A DNA stretch of 64,000 bases from VFZS01 sp964353255 (GTDB lineage Bacteria; Acidobacteriota; Terriglobia; Bryobacterales; Bryobacteraceae). The DNA is taken from the NCBI GenBank assembly GCA_964353255.1, contig CAYGVJ010000005.1:1-64000 (forward strand), written 5' to 3'. The notes beneath the pieces are model-generated. The model ran no database searches. It had not been told where the DNA came from and saw only the letters and a list, made by a program, of their open reading frames with translations. A program made the position numbers and the translations under genes. Shown here piece after piece: positions 18,420 through 26,806 of the stretch. The first letter of the stretch is position 1. Every line of letters starts with the position of its first letter.

Positions 18420-18575
18420 ATGGGGGCGGTCGAGATCGGTCTGGTGGTCCTGGTGCTCTCGCTTTTTTATGCGGTGTACCGGATGTGCCGCAGCAAGAAG
18501 CCGGATCCCAAGATGGACTTCCTGCTGGGACTGATCGAGCGATGCGCAGACGATTCGAAAGGCACTCAACACTGA
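18420..18575 (+). CDS. Small membrane protein leading the pst operon (51 aa)
   Basis: A 51-codon frame from ATG 18420 to TGA 18573-18575 with GAGGTGAGGG just upstream. Predicted product: short N-terminus MGAVE, one membrane helix IGLVVLVLSLFYAVYRM, a basic stretch CRSKKPDPK, then an amphipathic tail MDFLLGLIERCADDSKGTQH. It sits between the Pho promoter and pstS (19-nt gap), so it should be made under phosphate starvation. I do not recognise the family. Single-helix proteins of this size often act as regulators or accessory subunits of transporters or kinases, but no function is claimed. Confidence 0.65.
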   Translation: MGAVEIGLVVLVLSLFYAVYRMCRSKKPDPKMDFLLGLIERCADDSKGTQH

Positions 18576-18594
18576 AGAATCGGGTGGAACCATC

Positions 18595-19476
18595 ATGAAA
18601 CCGTTTGTCGTCACATTGGTGGTCGCGCTCTTGCTTCTGGGCTGCGGAAGCAGGACGGATGAGGACACCATCGTCCTCTACGGGCGGGAGAACAACTCGG
18701 GCACCTACATGTACTTCAAGGAGCACGTCCTCAACAAGGCCGATTTCGCTTCCCAGGTCCAGACGCTGCCCGGCACGGCGGCGGTTATCAATGCCGTCTC
18801 CAAAGACCGCCGCTCCATCGGGTATGGGGGGATAGGGTACGTGAAAGGCGTGCGCACGGTTCCGGTCAAAAAGGATGACAGCTCGCCGGCCGTCGAGCCT
18901 ACCCTTCAGAACGTGGTCAGTGGCTCCTACCCGATGAGCCGGTATCTCTACTTCTACACTGTCCACGAGCCTGAGGGCGCGCTCCGCCGCTTCATCGTCT
19001 GGGCCCTGAGCGATGAGGGGCAGGAGGTGTGCCAGAAGGTCGGGTACTATCCCCTGCCGCCCGACCGGCGGGGCCAACTGAAATCCTCGGCAACCCGCGT
19101 AGAGAGAAAGACCATCACCGTCAAGGGTTCCGACACCATGGTCATCCTGGGTCAGCGCTGGGCCGAGCACTACATGGGGAAGTTCCCCGGCACGGTCGTT
19201 CAGGTGACCGGGGGCGGTTCCGGCACCGGGATTGCCGCGCTGATCAACGGCGCCACCGACATCTGCCAGTCATCCCGTCCGCTGGACGAGAAGGAGCGAG
19301 GGCAGATCAGAGCCAGGTTCGGAAAGGACCCCGTAGAGATCCCGGTGGCGATGGATGGGCTTGCCGTCTTTGTCCATGACTCTAATCCCTTAAAGGCCAT
19401 CACGCTGCCGGAGCTCAAGGCAATCTACACCGGGAAAGCCCGGACCTGGAGGGAGCTTGGATCGGCCCGGAGATGA
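18595..19476 (+). CDS. pstS: PstS phosphate-binding lipoprotein with circularly permuted domain order
   Basis: A 293-residue lipoprotein; lipobox LLLLGC with Cys17. Residues about 22-158 correspond to the C-terminal half of ordinary PstS (IVLYGRENNSGTYMYFKEHV, LPGTAAVINAVS, GYGGIGYVKGV, YPMSRYLYFYTV, LSDEGQEVCQKVGYYPLP). After a linker of about 14 residues (DRRGQLKSSATRVERK) comes the N-terminal half (ITVKGSDTMVILGQRWAEHY, VTGGGSGTGIAALINGATDI, GLAVFVHDSNPL, AIYTGKARTWRELG), then stop. The phosphate-binding motifs of both halves (GSDT, GSGTG, GRENNSGT) are all kept and the frame is unbroken. The break lies at the natural linker between W(R)ELGG and D-IVLYGRE. The gene overlaps pstC by 20 nt. 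Confidence 0.85.
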   Translation: MKPFVVTLVVALLLLGCGSRTDEDTIVLYGRENNSGTYMYFKEHVLNKADFASQVQTLPGTAAVINAVSKDRRSIGYGGIGYVKGVRTVPVKKDDSSPAVEPTLQNVVSGSYPMSRYLYFYTVHEPEGALRRFIVWALSDEGQEVCQKVGYYPLPPDRRGQLKSSATRVERKTITVKGSDTMVILGQRWAEHYMGKFPGTVVQVTGGGSGTGIAALINGATDICQSSRPLDEKERGQIRARFGKDPVEIPVAMDGLAVFVHDSNPLKAITLPELKAIYTGKARTWRELGSARR

Positions 19477-20419
19477 ACTGCTACTGCTGAAGGCCCGGCG
19501 GCGCATTCTCGAGACGCTCCTGGAAACGGCGGTTCGTTCGAGCGCCTTCCTGGTGATCGCCGCGCTCGTGCTGATTTTCGTTTTCGTGGCGAAGGAAGCC
19601 TTGCCTCTGCTCACCTCGGCAGAGGTTCACAGGGAAGTGACGCCCTGGACCATGCTCCGTGCCCAGGAAAGCGGCGAGTTCGTCTGGCAGCCCGTGTCGG
19701 AGAAGCCGAAATACTCCTTGCCGCCTCTGGTGGTCGGAACGCTCAAAGTCACCGTGGTGGCGCTGCTGATAGCCATCCCCCTGGCCATCCTGGCGGCGAT
19801 TTTCACGTCGGAGTTCGCGCCCCAGCAGCTCCGCGAGCTGGTCAAGCCGGTGGTGGAACTGCTGGCCGGAATACCGTCCGTGGTGATCGGGTTCTTCGCG
19901 CTCATGGTCGTAGCCACATGGCTTCAGGACGCTTTCGGGTTCGTCTTCCGGCTGAACGCCGTCACCGCGGGGATCGGGCTTTCGCTGGCCGTGATTCCGA
20001 TTGTGTATACGGTGGCTGAGGATGCTCTCTCTGCCGTGCCCCAGGCCTTTCGGGACGGATCGATGGCGCTCGGAGCGAACCGGTGGCAGACCGCCTGGCG
20101 GGTGGTGCTGCCGGCGGCGATGCCGGGCGTCTTTGCCGCCTGCGTGCTGGGTTTCGGCCGTGCCATCGGGGAAACCATGATCGTGCTCATGGCCAGCGGC
20201 AATGCGGCCATGATGTCGTTCGACCCCAGGGAATCGTTTCGCAGCTTCTCGGCCACTATCGCCGCCGAGTTAGGGGAAGTCGTCTATGGCAGCCCGCACT
20301 ATCACGTCTTGTTCTTCATCGGCGCCTTCCTGTTCGTCGTCACCTTCTTGCTGAACCTGGCGGGCCACTGGTACGTGGGCCGTCTGCGGGCCCGCCTGGA
20401 GGGGAAGCTGAAGACATGA
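19457..20419 (+). CDS. pstC: Phosphate ABC transporter permease PstC
   Basis: A 320-residue inner-membrane permease with about six membrane helices (SAFLVIAALVLIFVFVAKEA, VVALLIAIPLAILAAIFTSE and others) and the cytoplasmic EAA-type loop ALGANRWQTAWRVVLPAAMPG that contacts the ATPase. It starts at TTG 19457 inside the 3' end of pstS. No in-frame ATG exists near it. Its TGA overlaps the pstA ATG (20416-20419). Residues and length are normal for PstC, in contrast to the unusual PstS and PstB proteins. Confidence 0.88.
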   Translation: MDRPGDELLLLKARRRILETLLETAVRSSAFLVIAALVLIFVFVAKEALPLLTSAEVHREVTPWTMLRAQESGEFVWQPVSEKPKYSLPPLVVGTLKVTVVALLIAIPLAILAAIFTSEFAPQQLRELVKPVVELLAGIPSVVIGFFALMVVATWLQDAFGFVFRLNAVTAGIGLSLAVIPIVYTVAEDALSAVPQAFRDGSMALGANRWQTAWRVVLPAAMPGVFAACVLGFGRAIGETMIVLMASGNAAMMSFDPRESFRSFSATIAAELGEVVYGSPHYHVLFFIGAFLFVVTFLLNLAGHWYVGRLRARLEGKLKT

Positions 20420-21321
20420 GACGCTGGATCAGGTTTGTCGGTCTGGCCTTCACCACCCTCACCGGCCTGGCCTGCCTGATCATTGTGGCGATGCTGGCCA
20501 TCATCCTGGCCAATGTGGCCATCCACGCCTGGCCCCGGCTGTCGTGGGAGTTCATAACGAGCGAGCCGCGGGAGGGCATGACGGCAGGCGGCATCTTCCC
20601 GGCGATCTTCGGCACCGCGGCCCTGGTGCTGCTGATGACCCTCGCAGTGGTCCCGCTGGGCGTAGCGGCGGCTATCTACCTCCACGAGTACGCGCGGCAG
20701 GGCTCCAAACTGGTGCACGTGGTCCGGTTAGCGTTGGCCAACCTGGCCGGGGTCCCAGCCATCGTTTTCGGCCTGTTTGGCCTGGGCTTTTTCATCAAGT
20801 TCGTGGGCGGCGGGATCGACCGCGCCTTTTTCGGCGGCGCCCTCGCCTTTGGCCAGCCTTGCATCCTGTGGGCGGCGCTGACCCTGGCCGTCCTCACGCT
20901 CCCTACCGTGGTGGTGACGACCGAGGAGGCCCTGCGGGCCGTGCCCAGAAGCTACCGGGAAGTCGCCTATGCGCTGGGCGCAACCCGCTGGCAGGTGGTC
21001 AGGCATGTGGTCCTTCCGCAGTCGGTGGGCGGCATCCTGACGGGGACCATCCTCGCCGTGTCCCGAGGGGCGGGAGAAGTAGCCCCCATAATGTTCACCG
21101 GCGCCGCCTACTACCTGCCTTACCTCCCCGCAAAGCTGAACGATCAATTCATGGAGCTCGGGTACCACATCTACGTGTTGACCACCCAATCTCCGGACGT
21201 CGAGGCCACCAAGCCGATTCTGTACGCCACCGTCTTTGTGCTTCTGGCGTTGACCTTCGCGCTCAACCTCACGGCGGTTGTCATCCGGTCGCGGATCCGG
21301 AGAAGGCTGAGAGCGGCATGA
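20416..21321 (+). CDS. pstA: Phosphate ABC transporter permease PstA
   Basis: A 301-residue permease with first helix LACLIIVAMLAIILANVAIH and EAA loop ALGATRWQVVRHVVLPQSVGGIL followed by SRGAGEVAPIMFTGAAYYL, typical of PstA. The ATG at 20416 overlaps the pstC stop (ATGA). Its own stop overlaps the pstB1 start (21318-21321). It would pair with PstC to form the membrane channel. Confidence 0.9.
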   Translation: MRRWIRFVGLAFTTLTGLACLIIVAMLAIILANVAIHAWPRLSWEFITSEPREGMTAGGIFPAIFGTAALVLLMTLAVVPLGVAAAIYLHEYARQGSKLVHVVRLALANLAGVPAIVFGLFGLGFFIKFVGGGIDRAFFGGALAFGQPCILWAALTLAVLTLPTVVVTTEEALRAVPRSYREVAYALGATRWQVVRHVVLPQSVGGILTGTILAVSRGAGEVAPIMFTGAAYYLPYLPAKLNDQFMELGYHIYVLTTQSPDVEATKPILYATVFVLLALTFALNLTAVVIRSRIRRRLRAA

Positions 21322-22067
21322 CCGCGATTCTGGAGGCGCGGGACCTCTCGGCCTGGCACGGCCGTCACCCGGCCTTGGGCGACATCACGCTCGAGGCTGT
21401 GGACCACGAGATCCTGGGCATCATCGGGCCGGCGGGCAGTGGCAAGACCACCTTTCTGAGAGCTCTGAACCGTCTGAACGACCTGGTCCCGGGCTTCCGA
21501 GTCGAGGGAACCATTCGTTTTCGAGGAGTGGACATCTACCGGGAGGACGTGGATCTGGCCGTTCTGCGCCGCAAACTGGGCATGGTGTTCGCAGTACCGG
21601 TGCCGCTTCCCGGAACGATTTACGAGAATCTGCTGCTTGGGCCGCGGCTGAACAAGAGCAAGGCGGACGCGAACACGCTGGTCGAAAAGAGCCTGCGGGC
21701 GGCCTACCTGTGGGAGGAGGTCAAAGACCGTTTGCGCCAGTCCGCCTTCGCGCTTTCGGGAGGCCAGCAGCAACGGCTCTGTTTGGCGCGAACGTTGATG
21801 CTCGAGCCGGATGTGCTTCTGTTGGACGAACCATGTTCCGGGCTTGACCCTATTTCCACCGCCAAGATCGAAGAGGCGCTGGTGGAGTTGAAGCGCGAGC
21901 TGACCATCATCCTGGTGACCAACAATGTGATGCAGGCCTCGCGAGTCGCCGACCGGACCGCCTTTTTCCTTCAGGGACGCTTGATCGAGTGCGGCGCCAC
22001 CCGGCAAATCTTCGTGAATCCGAGGGAGCAGAAGACCTATGAGTACGTCAGCGGCCGTTTTGGCTAG
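21318..22067 (+). CDS. pstB: PstB1: phosphate ABC ATPase with altered Q-loop and H-loop
   Basis: A 249-residue ABC ATPase with intact Walker A GPAGSGKTT, signature LSGGQQQRL and Walker B VLLLDEPCSGLD. The Q-loop reads GMVFAVPVPLPG where PstB proteins have GMVFQRPNPFP, so the Gln is Ala. The H-loop reads ILVTNNVMQAS where the family has VTHNM, so the switch His is Asn. These losses are complementary to those of PstB2 next door. In a head-to-tail heterodimer its good signature would complete the active site of PstB2. Start ATG 21318 overlaps pstA. The 3' end overlaps pstB2 by 29 nt. Confidence 0.88.
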   Translation: MTAILEARDLSAWHGRHPALGDITLEAVDHEILGIIGPAGSGKTTFLRALNRLNDLVPGFRVEGTIRFRGVDIYREDVDLAVLRRKLGMVFAVPVPLPGTIYENLLLGPRLNKSKADANTLVEKSLRAAYLWEEVKDRLRQSAFALSGGQQQRLCLARTLMLEPDVLLLDEPCSGLDPISTAKIEEALVELKRELTIILVTNNVMQASRVADRTAFFLQGRLIECGATRQIFVNPREQKTYEYVSGRFG

Positions 22068-22836
22068 CCCACAGAGCGCCGGCGAGGCCAAGATCCGGGT
22101 CCGCGATGTGGACGCCTACTACGGGGGCTTTCACGCCCTCCAGCGCATAACTCTCGACATCCCGTCCCGCGCGATCACCTCGATCATCGGCCCCTCCGGG
22201 TGCGGAAAAACCACGTTGCTCAGGTGCTTCAATCGCATGAATGACGGAATCCGGGGGTTCCGCGTGGAGGGCGAGATCCGGTTGGACGGCATGGACGTGC
22301 TGGGCCGAGACGTGGAGTTGACCGAGCTTCGCAAGCGGGTGGGCATGGTCTTCCAGCGCCCCAATCCATTCCCCCTTTCGGTGTTTGAAAACGTGGGCTA
22401 CGGCCCGCGCATACACGGCCAAGGGAATTCCTCCCGCCTGGCGGAGATCGTGGAGAAGTGCCTGCGCGCCACCGGTCTGTGGGACGACTTGAAGGACCGC
22501 CTCGGTCAAAACGCTCTGTCCCTGAGTCCCGAGCAGCAGCAGCGCCTGTGCATTTCGCGACTGCTGGCCGTGGAGCCGGAGGTGCTGCTGATGGACGAAC
22601 CCTGCTCCGCGCTGGACCCCATCGCGACCGCCCGCATCGAGGAGTTGATGCGGGTGTTGAAGCGGCGCTATACCATAATCATCGTCACCCACAATATGCA
22701 GCAGGCTTCGCGGGCCTCGGACTATTGCGGCCTTATGTGGCTGGGCGAGCTGGTTGAGTTCGCCGATACGGTGACGATTTTCACCAGACCGGGCAACCCG
22801 CGAACGGAGGGGTATGTCACCGGGAGGTTTGGCTAA
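22039..22836 (+). CDS. pstB: PstB2: phosphate ABC ATPase with degenerate signature motif
   Basis: A 265-residue ABC ATPase with Walker A GPSGCGKTT, a normal Q-loop GMVFQRPNPFP, Walker B VLLMDEPCSALD and a normal H-loop VTHNMQQAS. The ABC signature LSGGQ is changed to LSPEQ (SLSPEQQQRL). The ATG at 22039 lies within pstB1; the first 18 residues overlap or extend beyond usual PstB length, and TTG 22060 is an alternative start. It and PstB1 share the C-terminal pattern YV(S/T)GRFG, evidence of duplication. Confidence 0.88.
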   Translation: MSTSAAVLASPQSAGEAKIRVRDVDAYYGGFHALQRITLDIPSRAITSIIGPSGCGKTTLLRCFNRMNDGIRGFRVEGEIRLDGMDVLGRDVELTELRKRVGMVFQRPNPFPLSVFENVGYGPRIHGQGNSSRLAEIVEKCLRATGLWDDLKDRLGQNALSLSPEQQQRLCISRLLAVEPEVLLMDEPCSALDPIATARIEELMRVLKRRYTIIIVTHNMQQASRASDYCGLMWLGELVEFADTVTIFTRPGNPRTEGYVTGRFG

Positions 22837-22906
22837 TGGAACACCGCCGGCGTCAAGGACCTTGCGGAGACAGGGCCCGGCCAGTCCGGCCTGACGAGGA
22901 GTTCCT

Positions 22907-23569
22907 GTGCGTCACTTTCTAGAAGAACTGAACGAGTTGCAGCGACGGCTGCTGGAAATGGGCGGCCTGGTGGAATCGGCGGTGCACCGCAGCATCGTCT
23001 CGGTGGTTGAGAGAAACGAAGCCGAGGCGCAGGCGGTCTTATGCAACGAGGCCCGCATCAACCAGATGGAAATCGAGATCGACGACTTCGCCGTGAGCCT
23101 GCTCGCCCGCTACCAGCCCATGGCTACAGACCTCCGCTTCCTGACCGCGGCCATCAAGATCAACAACGACCTGGAGCGGATGGGCGACCTGGCGGTGAAC
23201 ATTGTCGAGCGCTCGCTGATGCTCATCAAGGAGCCTCCCGTGAAGCCGCTGATTGACATACCCAAGATGGCCGGACTGGCCGAGACCATGGTGCGCAGCA
23301 GCCTGGACGCGTTCGTGAAGCGGGACAGCGGCCTGGCGCGCGAAGTCCTGCTCTCGGACGACGCCGTGGACGACCTCCGGGACGCCATTCACGATGAGCT
23401 GGCCAGCTTCATGCAGCAGGATCCGTCTACCGTCTCGCGGGCGCTCAGTCTGGTCCTGGTGGCGCGTAACCTCGAGCGTATCGCCGATCACGCCACCAAC
23501 ATCGCCGAGGACGTGATTTTCCTCGTTCAGGGCGTGGACGTCCGCCACCACGCCGAACAGCGCCGGTGA
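22907..23569 (+). CDS. phoU: PhoU phosphate-signalling protein
   Basis: A 220-residue all-helical protein of two three-helix repeats with the metal-binding signatures ATDLRFLTAAIKINNDLERMGD (first repeat) and the second-repeat LVLVARNLERIADHATNIAED. It starts at GTG 22907 with GACGAGGAG upstream. PhoU dampens PhoR signalling and Pst uptake in characterised bacteria. It is 70 nt downstream of pstB2 and is probably the last gene of the operon. Confidence 0.92.
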   Translation: MRHFLEELNELQRRLLEMGGLVESAVHRSIVSVVERNEAEAQAVLCNEARINQMEIEIDDFAVSLLARYQPMATDLRFLTAAIKINNDLERMGDLAVNIVERSLMLIKEPPVKPLIDIPKMAGLAETMVRSSLDAFVKRDSGLAREVLLSDDAVDDLRDAIHDELASFMQQDPSTVSRALSLVLVARNLERIADHATNIAEDVIFLVQGVDVRHHAEQRR

Positions 23570-23589
23570 GCGATGCGCTCGAAGGAACT

Positions 23590-25005
23590 TCAGGGCAGCT
23601 CCAGCCCGAAGTACCGCCGGGCGTTGCCGAAGCAGATGTTCTCGATCATCGCCCCGACCAGCTCCTCGCGGTCGGGAATCTCGCCGTTCTCGATGTCTCT
23701 TCCCAGCAGGTTGCACAGCACCCGCCGGAAGTACTCGTGGCGCGGGTAGGACATCCACGAGCGTGAATCGGTCAGCATGCCCACGAACCGCGCGAGCAGC
23801 CCCGCATTCGAGAGCGCGTTGATCTGCCACTCCATACCCTCTTTCTGGTCCAGAAACCACCAGGCGCTTCCGAACTGAATCTTGCCCGGAATGCTCCCGC
23901 CCTGGAAGTTCCCGATCAGCGTGGCGAAGGCGTAATTGTCGGCCGGGTTCAGGCTGTAGATGATCATCTTGGGCAGGGCGTTCTCCCGCTCCAGCCGATC
24001 GAGGTAACGTGCCAGGGCCTCCACCTGGGGCCAGTCTCCGATCGAGTCGAAACCCGTGTCCGGCCCCACCGCTTCGAGCATCCGCGTGTTCACGTTACGG
24101 CGCGCCCCCAGGTGGAGCTGCTTGGTCCAGCCTTTCTCGGCGTCCAGTCGGCCGAAGAACAGCATCATGTAAGAGGCGAACTGCGCGTGTTCTTCCCGGT
24201 TGGCCGCCTGCCCGGCGCGCGCCCTCTGGAATATGGCCGCCGCGGTCGCCTCGGAACAGAAGTCGGCGTACAAGTGATCCAGGCCGTGGTCGGAAAGCCG
24301 CGCGCCCATTTGGTGGAAGAAATCATGGCGCTGGCCAAGCGCGTCGAGGAAATCCACCAGCTTCGAAATCTCCCGGTTGGCGGCGGCCGCCAGGCGGTCG
24401 GTCCAGCGGTTGAACGCCTCCGGCAGATGCACCTGGAGCGCCTTGTCGGGCCGGAAGGCGGGATACACGCGGGTTTCCAGATCCGAAGCCGCAATGGCCT
24501 GGTGGTGGGCCAGGTCGTCGGCGGGGTCGTCGGTGGTGCACAGGGCCCTGACTTGGAACTTCCGCAGGATGCCGCGAGCGGTCAGCTCGTCCGTGGCCAA
24601 TAGCGCGTTGGCGCGCTCCCAGATGGCCGGCGCGGTGGTTTCATCAAGCAGCTCGTCGATGCCGAAATAGCGCTTCAGCTCCAGGTGGGTCCAGTGGTAG
24701 AGCGGATTGCGCAGGGTGTGTGGCACCGTCCGGGCCCAGGCCATGAACTTCTCGAACGGCGGCGCATCACCCGTGCAGTAGCGCTCCGGGATCCCGTTGG
24801 CGCGCATGGCGCGCCACTTGTAGTGGTCTCCCTCCAGCCAGATCTCGCACAGGTTGCCGAACCGCCGGTCTTCGGCGATGTCTTTGGGCGGCAGGTGGCA
24901 GTGGTAGTCGAGAATGGGCCGGCCGGCGGCGTACCGGTGATACAGCCGCCACGCCGCCGGCGTGGTCAGCAAGAAATCGTCGTGAATGAAGGGCATGAGG
25001 GGCAT
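23590..25005 (-). CDS. uxaC: Uronate (glucuronate) isomerase
   Basis: A 471-residue amidohydrolase-superfamily isomerase that converts glucuronate and galacturonate to fructuronate and tagaturonate. Diagnostic text: LDYHCHLPPKDIAEDRRF, the metal-binding HCH; LYHWTHLELKRYFGI; CTTDDPADDL; and HLGARRNVNTRM, with FVGMLTDSRSWMSYPRHEYFRR near the end. Length is typical. It converges on phoU and has no uronate-pathway neighbours here. A GACAAT lies 7 nt before the ATG, a weak candidate for the leaderless pattern. Confidence 0.93.
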   Translation of the reverse strand: MPLMPFIHDDFLLTTPAAWRLYHRYAAGRPILDYHCHLPPKDIAEDRRFGNLCEIWLEGDHYKWRAMRANGIPERYCTGDAPPFEKFMAWARTVPHTLRNPLYHWTHLELKRYFGIDELLDETTAPAIWERANALLATDELTARGILRKFQVRALCTTDDPADDLAHHQAIAASDLETRVYPAFRPDKALQVHLPEAFNRWTDRLAAAANREISKLVDFLDALGQRHDFFHQMGARLSDHGLDHLYADFCSEATAAAIFQRARAGQAANREEHAQFASYMMLFFGRLDAEKGWTKQLHLGARRNVNTRMLEAVGPDTGFDSIGDWPQVEALARYLDRLERENALPKMIIYSLNPADNYAFATLIGNFQGGSIPGKIQFGSAWWFLDQKEGMEWQINALSNAGLLARFVGMLTDSRSWMSYPRHEYFRRVLCNLLGRDIENGEIPDREELVGAMIENICFGNARRYFGLELP

Positions 25006-25252
25006 CCTTAAGATTGTCGCTCCAGAGTTCCCAGGCGAACAAGCAAACGGCCGGCCACGACTATCATTCCCGATAGCCGCCCTATCCGACCTGATGGTCA
25101 GGGACCGGCGCCCCTGGCCTCTTCACCGCGAGTCTGGCCACACCATGTGCTTTGTTCCCAAGGTGCTGCCGGATGCGCCGCGCTTTGGCAAGGCAATTGC
25201 CCATCACTACAGCGCTCAGACGAGTTTACCAGAGCAACAGAGGAGAACTAGG

Positions 25253-25699
25253 ATGCTTAGCAGAAAGTTAGCGACTTTTGCCATGGCGGGCCTGCTGGCC
25301 CTCGTGGTTTCCCTTCCCGTTTCGGCCCAGGTGGGTCCCACTCTCAAGGCCGATATCCCGTTCGAGTTCATCGCGGCCGACAAGACGTTGCCGGCCGGGG
25401 AATACACCCTTCAGCTAGGGAGCCCCAATCGCAGCGCGGTGGCGATCCTGTCGGAGAATCGCGACTCCCACGCCCAGTTGTTTGCGCTGACCAGCAGCGT
25501 GGATAAGGGGAAGACCCCGGACCACACCAGCCTGATCTTCCACAAGTACGGCGACCGGTACTTCCTGGCCCAGATCTGGACCAACGGGGTCCGGACCGGA
25601 CTCCAACTGCCGGCGTCCAAGCTCGAGCGCGAGCTCACCAAGACCGCGTCGAATTTCCAGAGCGTGGCCGTCGTTGCGCAGCTTCTGCCGCGACGGTAA
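25253..25699 (+). CDS. Small secreted protein of unknown function
   Basis: A 148-residue protein with signal peptide MLSRKLATFAMAGLLALVVSLPVSA. The body reads ADIPFEFIAADKTLPAGEYTLQLGS, then HTSLIFHKYGDRYFLAQIWTNG, and ends FQSVAVVAQLLPRR. This layout (DIPFxF, LPAGxY, LxFxKYGDxYFLxxIW) recurs in small exported proteins of Acidobacteriota; function unknown. Start ATG 25253 has AGGAGAACTAGG upstream. The 247 nt between uxaC and this gene hold nothing I can identify. Confidence 0.75.
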   Translation: MLSRKLATFAMAGLLALVVSLPVSAQVGPTLKADIPFEFIAADKTLPAGEYTLQLGSPNRSAVAILSENRDSHAQLFALTSSVDKGKTPDHTSLIFHKYGDRYFLAQIWTNGVRTGLQLPASKLERELTKTASNFQSVAVVAQLLPRR

Positions 25700-25820
25700 C
25701 ATTCACCCGCTTTTCCTGCGAGGCGGCAACCTGAAGCCGGAGCCGGCTTCCGGTTGCCGCTCTTGTGTCTCCGAGCGATTTCCCCTGCGGCTTCGGTGCT
25801 ATCCTGCTGCCAAGAGGCCC

Positions 25821-26762
25821 ATGCCCGCCAACCTGACGCCCGAGCACCTGGCGGCCGAGCAGGACTACAAGCGCGCCCGCACCCAGGCGGAGCGCATCGC
25901 CGCCCTCGAGCTAATGCTTTCCACCATCCCCAAGCACAAGGGCACCGAGAAACTCCAGGCCGATATCAAGCGGCGGCTCTCCCAGGCCCGCAAGGAGGCC
26001 CAGAAGAAGGGCGGCACGCACGCGGTGCCCTTCTACCTGATACCGAAGGAGGGCGCCGGGCAGGTCGTTTTGATCGGCCCGCCCAACTCGGGCAAATCGC
26101 AACTGGTCTGTGCCCTCACTCACGCCCGGCCCGAGGTGGCCGACTACCCGTTCACCACCCGCTTCCCCACGCCCGGCATGATGAGCTACCAAAACGTGCA
26201 GATTCAGTTGATCGATCTGCCGCCCTTCTCCCGGGAGTTCATGGAACCGTGGCTGCCCCAGGTGATCCGCAACGCCCAGGCCGGCGTACTGGTCGTGGAC
26301 CTGGGCGATGGCGCGGTGCTCGAGGAGATCGGCTTCATCGAGGACACTTTGAACGAGCGGCGCCTGCCGCTTCCCAAGCTTCTGGTGGCCAACAAGGCCG
26401 ACCTGAGCGGCGCACCAGAGAACTTCGGGGCGCTGGAGGAACTTTACCGCGACCGCTACCGCTGCCTGGCCGTCTCAGCGGCTGCCGGGCTGAACCTGGA
26501 CCGCCTCGCCCGCGCTCTCTTCGATTTGCTGGAGCTCGTCCGCGTGTATACCAAGGCGCCGGGCAAGAAAGCGGACCTGAGCTCGCCCTTTATCCTGCGC
26601 CGGGGCCAGACCGTGCATGACGCCGCTCGCCAGGTACACAAGGATTTCGGCGAGCACCTCAAGTTCGCCCGCCTCTACCGCGCCTCGGGCGAGCAGGAGG
26701 GCCTCATGGTCGAGCGGACGCGCCCGGTCGACGACGAGGACATCCTGGAGTTTCATCTCTAA
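25821..26762 (+). CDS. DRG/Obg-type GTPase with C-terminal TGS domain
   Basis: A 313-residue GTPase. A basic helical N-terminus (ADIKRRLSQARKEAQKKGG) precedes the G domain: G1 GPPNSGKSQL near residue 85, the G2 region YPFTTRFPTPGMM, G3 reduced to DLPPFS (no Gly, as in some DRG relatives), G4 NKAD near 191, G5 SAAAG. The TGS domain follows (VRVYTKAPGKKADLSSPFIL, VHKDFGEHLKFARLY). Such proteins bind ribosomes or RNA. ATG 25821 is taken because homology starts there. It stands alone, followed by a hairpin. Confidence 0.8.
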   Translation: MPANLTPEHLAAEQDYKRARTQAERIAALELMLSTIPKHKGTEKLQADIKRRLSQARKEAQKKGGTHAVPFYLIPKEGAGQVVLIGPPNSGKSQLVCALTHARPEVADYPFTTRFPTPGMMSYQNVQIQLIDLPPFSREFMEPWLPQVIRNAQAGVLVVDLGDGAVLEEIGFIEDTLNERRLPLPKLLVANKADLSGAPENFGALEELYRDRYRCLAVSAAAGLNLDRLARALFDLLELVRVYTKAPGKKADLSSPFILRRGQTVHDAARQVHKDFGEHLKFARLYRASGEQEGLMVERTRPVDDEDILEFHL

Positions 26763-26767
26763 CGTGG

Positions 26768-26795
26768 GGGAGGCGGTTTCGCCTGCCTGCCTCCC
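26768..26795. repeat. Nested hairpin after the GTPase gene
   Basis: Outer arms GGGAGGC (26768-26774) and GCCTCCC (26789-26795), with an inner hairpin AGGCG-GTTT-CGCCT (26771-26784). The core GTGGG..AGGCGGTTTCGCCT is shared with the hairpin at 54995-55016. It could double as a terminator for the GTPase and the convergent gene downstream. Confidence 0.55.
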
Positions 26796-26806
26796 AGGGT
26801 GCTGCC

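Noticed and set aside
18595..19476. Two separate pstS gene fragments rather than one protein
   Set aside because: There is no stop, frame change, second signal peptide or ribosome-binding site between the halves. The linker is in frame and hydrophilic.
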